57,203 nucleotides of DNA, from positions 1-57,203 of the forward strand of contig JAEOSX010000094.1 of the NCBI GenBank assembly GCA_016840135.1. The letters are read 5' to 3'. The notes beneath the pieces are model-generated. The model did not search any database, was not told the origin of the DNA, and saw only the letters and a program-made list of their open reading frames with translations. The translations under genes were made by a program, and so were the position numbers. Source of the stretch: Candidatus Hermodarchaeota archaeon (GTDB lineage Archaea; Asgardarchaeota; Hermodarchaeia; Hermodarchaeales; Hermodarchaeaceae). This document shows, piece by piece, positions 1 through 8,297 of this stretch (positions are counted from its first letter, which is position 1; every line of letters starts with the position of its first letter).

Positions 1-125
1 GGAGCAGGCTGTGGAGGAGCAGGCTGTGGAGGAGCAGGCTGTGGAGGAGCAGGCTGTGGAGGAGCAGGCTGTGGAGGAGCAGGCTGTGGAGGAGCAGGCT
101 GTGGAGGAGCAGGCTGTGGAGGAGA
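1..125 (+). repeat. Perfect 15-bp tandem repeat (GGAGCAGGCTGTGGA), about 8 copies, truncated by left window edge
   Basis: Lines 1 and 61 are exact repeats of ggagcaggctgtgga; in the open frame it encodes (VEEQA)n. Confidence 0.97.
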
Positions 126-340
126 TTGACGGACAAGGTACCGTAACACGCGACTGGCGAGGCATTCTTAAAGAAACAGTGATGAGCATGATTCTATTTC
201 CCAACCAACTTGCTTACACGCGAAAACATATCCTTCCAAAGAGCCAATCCATCACTCCAGAGGAACTAGCAATCAAACTCGATGTTTCAATTGGTGTAGC
301 CATCGTAATACTGGATAGACTTCGCACTGAAAAGGGATAG
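11..340 (+). CDS. C-terminal part of a protein with (VEEQA)n repeats followed by a short helical/winged-helix-like tail; 5' end outside window
   Basis: ORF open through the left edge; tail ...SITPEELAIKLDVSIGVAIVILDRLRTEKG looks like a HTH. Confidence 0.6.
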   Translation: MEEQAVEEQAVEEQAVEEQAVEEQAVEEQAVEEQAVEEIDGQGTVTRDWRGILKETVMSMILFPNQLAYTRKHILPKSQSITPEELAIKLDVSIGVAIVILDRLRTEKG

Positions 341-363
341 CTGAATATTACTAGGATTTAATT

Positions 364-1122
364 TTATATTTCACTAGCTGTACTCCATAGGTATAGGAAA
401 TATGTGTTTGCGAGGTCGGCGAGCTCGGTGTGTTTTGACCAGATGGCAAGTGATTCAGCCCCTGTAGTAAGCACAATAATAGCTTCCTTACCATCTATCA
501 CCGCTCCTCCTCCATAAATCGTCTCGCGAAATCGCCCTTCTCCTACAGCCGAAATTAAGCGTTTCACTTTATCATTGAGAGTTCGTTCAGAAACTAATAT
601 CTGGATTTTAACACCACGATCACGAAGGTGCATTAACGTTGGGCTAACGAAATTAATATCATCTTGACTAACTTCGCCCCAAGAAAGAAAAACCACTCGT
701 TCAGCCTGACCCAAGACGATGTTCAACTTTGCGCGTACATTATTAGAGCCGTGTAGGATATGGACCTCAGGTGCAGAAATCTTGGTTTTTTCATCAAAGA
801 GTGGCTGGAGGTCTTCAATCACCCATTGCTCCCACTCTGCTAAACGTTCTTGTATTGTAAAAACTGCAGCTTTAGCCGTTTCTCTTGGACTTTTTGGCAC
901 ATAACGTTTAGGACGACCCTGTTCTACGGAAATCCATCCTCCTCTCTCAAGCGCCGCCAAAACATCATAGACTCTGCTGAATGGTATCTGTGAAACTGAA
1001 CTTACTTTACTAGCTGTCAATGCGCCATGACGAACTAGAGTGATGTAAACCCTAGCCTCATAGCTGTTAAGGCCTAGATTTCTCAAAGCGCGTAGTGCGC
1101 GTTCTTCAGTACGTCGGCTCAT
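364..1122 (-). CDS. TrmB-family HTH transcriptional regulator
   Basis: N-terminal LGLNSYEARVYITLVRHGALTASKVSSVSQIPFSRVYDVLAALERGGWISVEQGRPKRYVP is a typical TrmB wHTH; start taken at MSRRTEERAL. Confidence 0.85.
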   Translation of the reverse strand: MSRRTEERALRALRNLGLNSYEARVYITLVRHGALTASKVSSVSQIPFSRVYDVLAALERGGWISVEQGRPKRYVPKSPRETAKAAVFTIQERLAEWEQWVIEDLQPLFDEKTKISAPEVHILHGSNNVRAKLNIVLGQAERVVFLSWGEVSQDDINFVSPTLMHLRDRGVKIQILVSERTLNDKVKRLISAVGEGRFRETIYGGGAVIDGKEAIIVLTTGAESLAIWSKHTELADLANTYFLYLWSTASEI

Positions 1123-1142
1123 TGCATAAATCGTAATAGCAG

Positions 1143-1165
1143 TTGTCAAAAACCTTTTGGGTCAA
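1143..1165. promoter_or_regulatory. Imperfect inverted repeat TTGTCAAAAACCTTTTGGGTCAA between divergent TrmB and MEMO genes; candidate operator
   Basis: TTGnCnnAAA half-sites partly mirrored; lies in the short divergent intergenic region. Confidence 0.3.
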
Positions 1166-1195
1166 CATAATGACTATAACTATGTCGTGAATCCA

Positions 1196-2113
1196 ATGGG
1201 GCGAGTAAGACATCCATCGGCGATTGGCTTCTATCCAAAAAGAAAGGAAGCGCTAATAGATTCTATACAAAGTTGTTTCTTGGATAAATATGGCTCAGGA
1301 AAAATTCCCACGATAAATCAGGAATACAAAGGAAACATCGTTGCTGGTGTGACACCTCATGCAGGGTACATATACTCTGGTCCTGTAGCATCACATATTT
1401 TTGACGCAATTGCAGCGGATGGATTTCCTGAAACTTTCGTGTTAATTGGACCAAAGCATATGGGAATACGATTCCAAGGAGCCGCTATAATGACAGAGGG
1501 CGTTTGGTCTACTCCTCTCGGTGAGTGTCCTATTGACACAGCTTTAGCTAAGGCTATCCTATCATATGGCGTTCAACCGACTCGTTGTGTTGATGAAAGC
1601 TGGGAGGTTCACAACAACGAACATTCGCTAGAGGTTCAGTTACCATTTCTCCAATTTTTAAGTATGGAGCGGCCGGTTCAGATTGTCCCAATCGTTATCT
1701 CAAGTTTAGATTACAAGATTTGTGAATGTGTTGGAAAAGCAATTGCCGACGGTGTCAATGAGGCTGGTCGTCAAGTTACTATCTTGGCAAGCACCGACTT
1801 TACACATTACGGAACTAGGTTTCATTATACCCCCGTAGGTAGCGAGTCCGTAGAGAAGGTCATTAAGTGGATATATGAAACGGACAATGATCTCATCCAG
1901 AAAATCAAGCAGTTAGACGGTGAAGCTCTCCTGAAATTTGTCGTAAAAGAGGGGAGAACAATGTGTGGACACAGCGCGGTAGCAACGATGCTTGTTGCGG
2001 CCAGTCAATTAGGTGGAGTGAAGGGAGAACTACTCAAATATGCAACAAGTTATGATGTTCGTGGTGGAGCCGACCCAGTTGTTGGGTATGCCTCTTTGAA
2101 GATAACTCGTTAA
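1196..2113 (+). CDS. MEMO1 family protein (AmmeMemoRadiSam system protein B)
   Basis: MGRVRHPSAIGFYP...GVTPHAGYIYSGPVASHIF...STDFTHYG motifs; canonical MEMO N-terminus at ATG 1196 (ORF also open to TTG 1157). Confidence 0.9.
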   Translation: MGRVRHPSAIGFYPKRKEALIDSIQSCFLDKYGSGKIPTINQEYKGNIVAGVTPHAGYIYSGPVASHIFDAIAADGFPETFVLIGPKHMGIRFQGAAIMTEGVWSTPLGECPIDTALAKAILSYGVQPTRCVDESWEVHNNEHSLEVQLPFLQFLSMERPVQIVPIVISSLDYKICECVGKAIADGVNEAGRQVTILASTDFTHYGTRFHYTPVGSESVEKVIKWIYETDNDLIQKIKQLDGEALLKFVVKEGRTMCGHSAVATMLVAASQLGGVKGELLKYATSYDVRGGADPVVGYASLKITR

Positions 2114-2118
2114 TACCT

Positions 2119-2712
2119 CTAGGTTCCAGTAACAGCTTTCATACCTAGCTCAAACGCTTTGATATTTACTTCATGATAGCGCGACGGAAGGACCTCTCTA
2201 AGAGCTGATATTATTGAGTCTTGAGGGATAGGTATTCGCCCAAGACCTGTAGCGGCACCTATCAGCGCAGTGTTCATAGTGAGAATGTTTCCCGCTTTTT
2301 CCGCGATATCTGCAACGTCAACAGTAACTACCTTGCCGAATTTTCTCAGGTTCTTGAGTATTTCCTCATCGCTTGGGTATTGAGCACGACCAAGAAGCAC
2401 TGCAGTAGGTATTATGTGATACATACCCACTACAATTGTTCCCTGAGGACTAATTCTGTCTACGTGCCTAAGAGCCTCTACTGGTTCAATACTTAGAAGT
2501 AAATCAGCTGTACCAGTTGCAATAATTGGTCCTCTCACTTTTTCCCCAATCCGTACTGTGCAGACAACAGCTCCACCTCGCTGTGCCATCCCGTGGATTT
2601 CTCCCATTCGAACATTATGCCTTTCTAAAATTGCGGCTGTGGCTAGGATACGGGCAGCCGTTAAAACACCTGTGCCACCGACTCCAACCATGATAATGTT
2701 ACTAGTTTTCAT
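2119..2712 (-). CDS. iorB: Indolepyruvate ferredoxin oxidoreductase beta subunit
   Basis: MKTSNIIMVGVGGTGVLTAARILATAA...GEIHGMAQRGGAVVCTVRIG; directly downstream of iorA. Confidence 0.88.
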   Translation of the reverse strand: MKTSNIIMVGVGGTGVLTAARILATAAILERHNVRMGEIHGMAQRGGAVVCTVRIGEKVRGPIIATGTADLLLSIEPVEALRHVDRISPQGTIVVGMYHIIPTAVLLGRAQYPSDEEILKNLRKFGKVVTVDVADIAEKAGNILTMNTALIGAATGLGRIPIPQDSIISALREVLPSRYHEVNIKAFELGMKAVTGT

Positions 2713-2714
2713 TG

Positions 2715-4598
2715 TTATTCCTCCCTTTGAATCGCTTTGTAGGGACAGATTTGAGCGCACACACCACAGCCTGTGCATAACACGGGGTCTATAGCTGCAT
2801 GTTCTCCTTTCCAAATCGCCGCAGCGCAGCCAAGCTTACCGGTACACACTTGGCACCCTCTGCATATTTCCGGGTCGACTTTGTAAGGAATAATCTCTTC
2901 TCCTGCCCGACGCTTCTGCGCTAATTCTAATAATGCACAAATGCTTCGGGACACAATCACAGCTGGTCCATCAAAAGCAACAGCGTCGCGAATCGTGCGA
3001 ATGGATTCTTTGACTTGTAATGGATCTATAACTTTCACATAAGGAACACCAATTCCGAGTGCAACTTCTTCGATTTTAATTGGCGGGTTGACTTTACCCA
3101 TACCTGTTACCCCGGTCCCTGGATGGGGTTGGTGTCCAGTCATTGCGGTCGTCATGTTGTCCACAACAATGATTTTGACGGGATGTTGATTATAGACTGC
3201 GTTGACAAGACCTGACAGGCCTGAATGGAAAAATGTAGAATCCCCGATTGTTCCAACAATCGGTTTATCAAGAATTGCTGTCAACCCACATGCAGTACCG
3301 ATGCTTGATCCCATACACAGCAGCAAGTCAGCCATATCGAGGGGTGGCTGAATGGCTAGAGTGTAACAACCAATATCTATCGGATAAACACCTTTCCGTC
3401 CTGTTGCTACGGCTAACTCGTAAAATGTAGCTCTGTGCGGGCACCCAGCACATAGAATTGGTGGACGCGGCGGAGCTTGGGTGGTAACCTTGGATAGCTG
3501 TCTTTCAATCTTGGCATAGCCTTTCGGTATCTTGAGTTTTAGTGCTTTAGCAATACCTTCAACTATTTGCCGTGGGTTCAGTTCCCCAATTTCAGAGAAG
3601 AGCTTTTGACTTTTCCCGAGTATTGTTGTCTTGATTCCTTTCTCCTGAGCAAAGGCTCGGACATGAAGTTCCAAGTAGGGCTTTAACTCCTCGACAACTA
3701 ATACCTTCTCCTTTGAGGCTATGAATCTCTGAATTTTCCTCTTGGGTAAGGGATTGGTCATTCCAAGTTTTAGGACTGTTGCTTTTTGTCCAAGAAGCTC
3801 TAATGCTTCAATTACGTAATTGTAACTAACACCTGAAGTGATAACACCAACTGGACCTTTTCCGATAATCCTGTTCCATTTGCTCTTTTCAGATATCTCC
3901 TTGGCTCTCTGGAATTTTTCGACAAGGATTGGATGGCGTAACCGCGCTACTGTTGGTACAGTTACAAACCGAAAAGGATTCCTCTCAAAATTCGGCTTCG
4001 CACGTTGGGGGCGAATGGACCCTAATTCCACTTCAGATCGAGTATGGCACACTCTAGTAGTGACTCGCACCAATACAGGCTGCTCTAATTGCTCTGAGAG
4101 ATCAAAGGCTGCAACCGTCATATCCTTGGCCTCCTGCGAGTCCGCTGGCTCCAGCATACAGGTGTCACCAAGCATAGCATACAAACGGTTGTCCTGCTCA
4201 TTCTGAGAGCTCCAACAACCAGGGTCATCAGCACAAACGATAACCAATCCTGCACGCACGCCGATATAATTCAATGTCATGAATGCATCCGACGCTACAT
4301 TAAGCCCAACATGTTTCATTATAGCCATAGCTCGTGTGTTAGCTATCGAAGCTGCACCAGCAGCTTCCAATGCAACTTTTTCGTTGGTTGAATACTGAAA
4401 ATACAGTTGCTTGTATTTTGAAGCTACTCGATACAAGCTGTCTCCGATTTCTGAAGATGGGGTGCCAGGATAGGTTGCTGCAAATTCAAGACCCGCTTCG
4501 ATTGCACCTCGGGCAATCGCTTCATTTCCAAGAAGAAGGAATTTATCGCCTGGTGAATCGTTTGTAAGGATTTCAGCAATGTCCATCATCTTCACCAT
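2715..4598 (-). CDS. iorA: Indolepyruvate ferredoxin oxidoreductase alpha subunit (TPP enzyme with C-terminal 4Fe-4S ferredoxin domain)
   Basis: GNEAIARGAIEAGLEFAATYPGTPSSEIGD; GDSTFFHSG..N; C-terminal CxxCxxxxGC and CTGCGVCAQICP. Confidence 0.93.
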   Translation of the reverse strand: MVKMMDIAEILTNDSPGDKFLLLGNEAIARGAIEAGLEFAATYPGTPSSEIGDSLYRVASKYKQLYFQYSTNEKVALEAAGAASIANTRAMAIMKHVGLNVASDAFMTLNYIGVRAGLVIVCADDPGCWSSQNEQDNRLYAMLGDTCMLEPADSQEAKDMTVAAFDLSEQLEQPVLVRVTTRVCHTRSEVELGSIRPQRAKPNFERNPFRFVTVPTVARLRHPILVEKFQRAKEISEKSKWNRIIGKGPVGVITSGVSYNYVIEALELLGQKATVLKLGMTNPLPKRKIQRFIASKEKVLVVEELKPYLELHVRAFAQEKGIKTTILGKSQKLFSEIGELNPRQIVEGIAKALKLKIPKGYAKIERQLSKVTTQAPPRPPILCAGCPHRATFYELAVATGRKGVYPIDIGCYTLAIQPPLDMADLLLCMGSSIGTACGLTAILDKPIVGTIGDSTFFHSGLSGLVNAVYNQHPVKIIVVDNMTTAMTGHQPHPGTGVTGMGKVNPPIKIEEVALGIGVPYVKVIDPLQVKESIRTIRDAVAFDGPAVIVSRSICALLELAQKRRAGEEIIPYKVDPEICRGCQVCTGKLGCAAAIWKGEHAAIDPVLCTGCGVCAQICPYKAIQREE

Positions 4599-4716
4599 AT
4601 CAAGTGGGTGCCATAAGAGAAGTCCGATTGAATTTCTGACTGTTGGGGCGTTAAATATTCTCCTGAGAAACCAGTATCCTTCTTGTGTGCTAGGAATTTC
4701 AGTTTATTTACTTTCT

Positions 4717-5193
4717 ATGAGGCTAGGAAGTTCTGACAAAACAGCTAAAACAATTGATGCTAGTTATGTACTATATTTCCAAGTGTGGGTCGGTGAAGCC
4801 TTGGGTAACTGGATTGTTTCAACTGGTTCTTCCAAGTGGGTATTGACTGATATCCTTGCGAAGACTGGGTCGATTCTTCTTCGACGAAACTTCGTTGACA
4901 GATTGAAGGCTCAGGCAGTAATCCGTCAACTCGATTTCAGTATTCTTTCTCCTAATGGTATCAACAAAATCCCTGTATACTATGTTGTCGTTCGTGTAGA
5001 AAATCTGGAGGCTTCAGGAATAGTGCAAGGGCTTATGGAGTATGCCTACGGTGCACTAAGGTTGGTTGCTGTTGATGATGATGAATTAGCTGAAAGAGAT
5101 GGTGCTACAATTGTAGCTTTCTTTGAGGGGCTCCTTAGTAGAGAAAAACTGGTTTCTAGGATTGAAGTAATAGAACCGGTTCCGGTAAAATAG
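4717..5193 (+). CDS. Hypothetical protein, family not recognised
   Basis: Long ORF in otherwise empty space; ORF open from 4579, internal ATG 4717 avoids overlap with iorA. Confidence 0.5.
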   Translation: MRLGSSDKTAKTIDASYVLYFQVWVGEALGNWIVSTGSSKWVLTDILAKTGSILLRRNFVDRLKAQAVIRQLDFSILSPNGINKIPVYYVVVRVENLEASGIVQGLMEYAYGALRLVAVDDDELAERDGATIVAFFEGLLSREKLVSRIEVIEPVPVK

Positions 5194-5230
5194 TCTTCAT
5201 CTGAGGAGGTCGAGTATGATTGTGAAACAA

Positions 5231-6652
5231 TCAATCAAGGAAAGGCAGGACTGCATTTTTCAGAATCCATAAGGCTTGTTTACCGATTTTTTGTGTACCT
5301 GTTTGCGAGAAGCTTGTTAGATGGAGTTTGTGTGAAATTGTGTGCTCATCCAGATAATGTTTTACTGCTTCCTCTGCTTTTGTAAACGCTCTCTGTATAT
5401 CAACGAAGTATCGACCGTCTTCTATAATGGCATTTGGGTGTTTTATTCGGAACTGGCGTACAGCTTCGTTAAGCTCAGAGGGAGGTCCTACTCGAAGAAA
5501 AGTTGGCTCTAGGAGGGGGCGTTCTATGTGGAGTGCAATTGCGAATGAGTTGTCGAAAAACACTTCTTCGAAGAGGCACAGTCCAAACCGTTTCTCTCCA
5601 GTTGTCTCATGACTAAGAAAGCTACAAAGATTATTGAAATACTTGTATAATTTATCTCGAGTCTTTGTATAATGCCATCCTGTATTATCCTCATATGTTA
5701 TGATTAGGTAGTTGTCTGCTAGGGTCTTTTCTTCTTTTAGGGAAAGGACTGGGATATTTCTAGGTATGAAATATTGTGGGGTTGGATTTGATAGAAGCTG
5801 GTTTGCAAGATGGCGTGCATAATTATGTGCTCGTTTGGAGATACTGGCTGCAAGGTTACGATTTGGGTCTGTCGGATCAATAATAATTAGATAATCACCG
5901 TGGAATTTAGTTCTCAACTCAGACGCTGAACGCCCGAAATAATCGAGGGTTTCCAAAGGAAGTTTATTTAATTTCTCTAGAGCATTCACTAGGTTTTGTA
6001 CGTGATACATCAGAATTTCGGCGCTGAAGCCTGTGAAACCACTGCGTCCAACAGGGCTTGTATCACCGTATACGAACCCTGACTGAAAGAATGCCTTTAG
6101 AAGACGAATATCGTCACGCTGGCTAGAAGACAGGTGTTCAGAAACAAAACGTGAATGGTGAACCGTTCGATCAACTGCGGTAATTGGGCCATGTTTGGAT
6201 ATGTACTCAAGTGAGAGATTGAAACAAAATACTAAATCAACTTGATGATTATCCAAAACAGCTCTAACGTATGGGTGCTCAGCGTGAGTTATACTGATGT
6301 TTTGGCAGCCAGCTAATTCAGCAGCTTTGAAGGCAACATTCCTAACTAAATTATGAAGGAATTCTCTGATGGCGTTCTTTGTGGGGTGAGGAGAATCAAA
6401 TTCATCAATAAGCAGTTGTTGCGGCAAACCAATGAAAATGTCTAACTCTCGCGAGTTCCGAAGCTGCGTTTGTTTTAGTCCCGCTGATCCCTCTAATCTG
6501 ATAAAGGATATCTTCAGTTGGTTACCATTTACGCAGTGCTGAATGGCTTCACGTATTCGTGTGAAACATTGGTCTGCCCGCTCAACCTCCTCCGAAGTAG
6601 GTCGCAGATGTTTCAAGAGAACTTGTTCCTTAATTACAGACAGATTCTGCAT
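5231..6652 (-). CDS. cca: CCA tRNA nucleotidyltransferase (archaeal class I)
   Basis: RLEGSAGLKQTQLRNSRELDIFIGLP nucleotidyltransferase motif; HAEHPYVRAVLDNHQVDLVFCF; archaeal size and layout. Confidence 0.9.
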   Translation of the reverse strand: MQNLSVIKEQVLLKHLRPTSEEVERADQCFTRIREAIQHCVNGNQLKISFIRLEGSAGLKQTQLRNSRELDIFIGLPQQLLIDEFDSPHPTKNAIREFLHNLVRNVAFKAAELAGCQNISITHAEHPYVRAVLDNHQVDLVFCFNLSLEYISKHGPITAVDRTVHHSRFVSEHLSSSQRDDIRLLKAFFQSGFVYGDTSPVGRSGFTGFSAEILMYHVQNLVNALEKLNKLPLETLDYFGRSASELRTKFHGDYLIIIDPTDPNRNLAASISKRAHNYARHLANQLLSNPTPQYFIPRNIPVLSLKEEKTLADNYLIITYEDNTGWHYTKTRDKLYKYFNNLCSFLSHETTGEKRFGLCLFEEVFFDNSFAIALHIERPLLEPTFLRVGPPSELNEAVRQFRIKHPNAIIEDGRYFVDIQRAFTKAEEAVKHYLDEHTISHKLHLTSFSQTGTQKIGKQALWILKNAVLPFLD

Positions 6653-6725
6653 ATATCGTTCTCCACCTAAAATCAAGCATTTAAGTTATAAGAACCGCTT
6701 GATTATATTGCAGCCGAGAGGATTC

Positions 6726-7373
6726 CTAGAAGCTACGTTCAACAACTTCTGCTCCCGGGGAGATTTCAGCGAAGATTTGGGCTTGAAACTTTGAAACTTT
6801 CACCAGTGGGTCTAGGTATTTTCTTGGAGGAAGACCTGTTTTTCTGCAGCATCCTCTTAAGAACTGCTCTGCGTTCCATCCTTGTTCAGGTGCTACTTGG
6901 GGGAGCAGGAGTCCTTTATGGTGGCCCGACTCAACAATAAGACCATCAACACCAATAGTGATGTGTTCAGCAAGTTTTTCCCGGGATGATACAACAATTT
7001 CTTCTGGGACAGTGAGAACGCTAACTTCGATGATTATTCTTTCAAGCTCACTTTTCTGCACAGGCGGGAAGCGGGGGTCTCTGACTGCTGAGCTTATAGA
7101 GGCTCTCTGAGTCGCTTCCAATAAAGTCAAGGGAGGCGTATTAGGGTTTGGCGGGTGTTGGAGCCATCCGATGCAACCGCGTAAAGAGAGGTCCCCTGTA
7201 CCTCGTTGGCTAGCCTTCTTTAAGGTGACAAATACGCTTCTGGGTTCTTGAAAGACTCGAAGATCTGCATTGGGTAAATCTGGAAGAGGTTGGTTCTTTA
7301 GATACTCAGTGATAGTTTGACGTGATAGCCGCACAAGGACCTTTCCTTCTTCAAGGGTGAGAAGGTTACTCAC
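6726..7373 (-). CDS. AMMECR1 domain protein
   Basis: Conserved LRGCIGWLQ motif, SSAVRDPRFPPVQKSEL, GLLLPQVAPEQGWNAEQFL. Confidence 0.92.
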   Translation of the reverse strand: MSNLLTLEEGKVLVRLSRQTITEYLKNQPLPDLPNADLRVFQEPRSVFVTLKKASQRGTGDLSLRGCIGWLQHPPNPNTPPLTLLEATQRASISSAVRDPRFPPVQKSELERIIIEVSVLTVPEEIVVSSREKLAEHITIGVDGLIVESGHHKGLLLPQVAPEQGWNAEQFLRGCCRKTGLPPRKYLDPLVKVSKFQAQIFAEISPGAEVVERSF

Positions 7374-7376
7374 CAG

Positions 7377-8201
7377 TTATTCCTCTTCCTCTTTTTGTGT
7401 TAATGACTGGAATTTATTACCAACCAGTTCTACTAAATTTCTGCGTATTAAGAGTGCTTCTAAGTAACCTTCCTTTGTTACGGGGAGTACATGTTGTTGA
7501 TCATGTAACAGAAGTTCGGCAGCTTCGCCTACAGTCATGTCAAGATAAGTTGTCAAATCAGTTCTGGTTAGAATATTAGCTACTAAGAATTCCCGTAGTC
7601 GTTTGCTTTGGTGCTTAGCAGGTACTTCTCTGCGAAATGCCGCGAAGCCAAGAGCTAAATGCCTCTTTGTAACAAGACCGATTACTTCGTGTTTATCAAT
7701 TACGGGAAGACCAGGTAAACCTGTCATGAGGATTAATTGGCGTGCGTGAACAACGCGATCTTGGGGGTGAACACTTTGAGCCTCCTCTATAGAAAGGTCG
7801 CGAACAAATAGGTTATCAATTTTCAGACATCTCTTCACAAAATGTGTGTTTGTTAAAATTCCAACTATCTTCTCGTCCTCTTTAACAATTATAGCTCGTT
7901 CCCGCCGCTCCACAAGAAGGTTCGCTGCATCTACAACATCAGTTGAGGGGCTAACTGTTTTCGGCTTCCACTCCATAACTGCACTAACATGAATGCTTGT
8001 TGGCGTAAGCTTTCCAGCTTTAATAGACCCTAGCCGGTCTACTAAATCAATCAGGCAACATAGACCTACTAGCTGGTCTTCTTCAGTCACAGGGAGCGCA
8101 GATATACGTCCTTTCTCCATAAGTTCAAGTGCTGTTGAGACTGGTTGGTCTTTATCAATCGTTATTAATTCATCCTTTGTCATAATCTGATCTACTTTCA
8201 T
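7377..8201 (-). CDS. CBS-domain protein (apparently four CBS repeats)
   Basis: Repeated V..IMTKD..ALELM...I.ALPV...LVGL patterns. Confidence 0.88.
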   Translation of the reverse strand: MKVDQIMTKDELITIDKDQPVSTALELMEKGRISALPVTEEDQLVGLCCLIDLVDRLGSIKAGKLTPTSIHVSAVMEWKPKTVSPSTDVVDAANLLVERRERAIIVKEDEKIVGILTNTHFVKRCLKIDNLFVRDLSIEEAQSVHPQDRVVHARQLILMTGLPGLPVIDKHEVIGLVTKRHLALGFAAFRREVPAKHQSKRLREFLVANILTRTDLTTYLDMTVGEAAELLLHDQQHVLPVTKEGYLEALLIRRNLVELVGNKFQSLTQKEEEE

Positions 8202-8297
8202 ATCCTCACCTCTTGAGCATAATTCACTACTCTAACTTCCTCAATAAACGTTTGGAAAGATGCTGGTTCGACCATATTCGGCTAAGCCTTTTACAAG

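Noticed and set aside
1-125. CRISPR array
   Set aside because: 15-bp head-to-tail perfect repeats without spacers and translated in frame; this is a coding minisatellite.
3838-4206. 122-aa plus-strand ORF
   Set aside because: Antisense shadow of iorA coding sequence.
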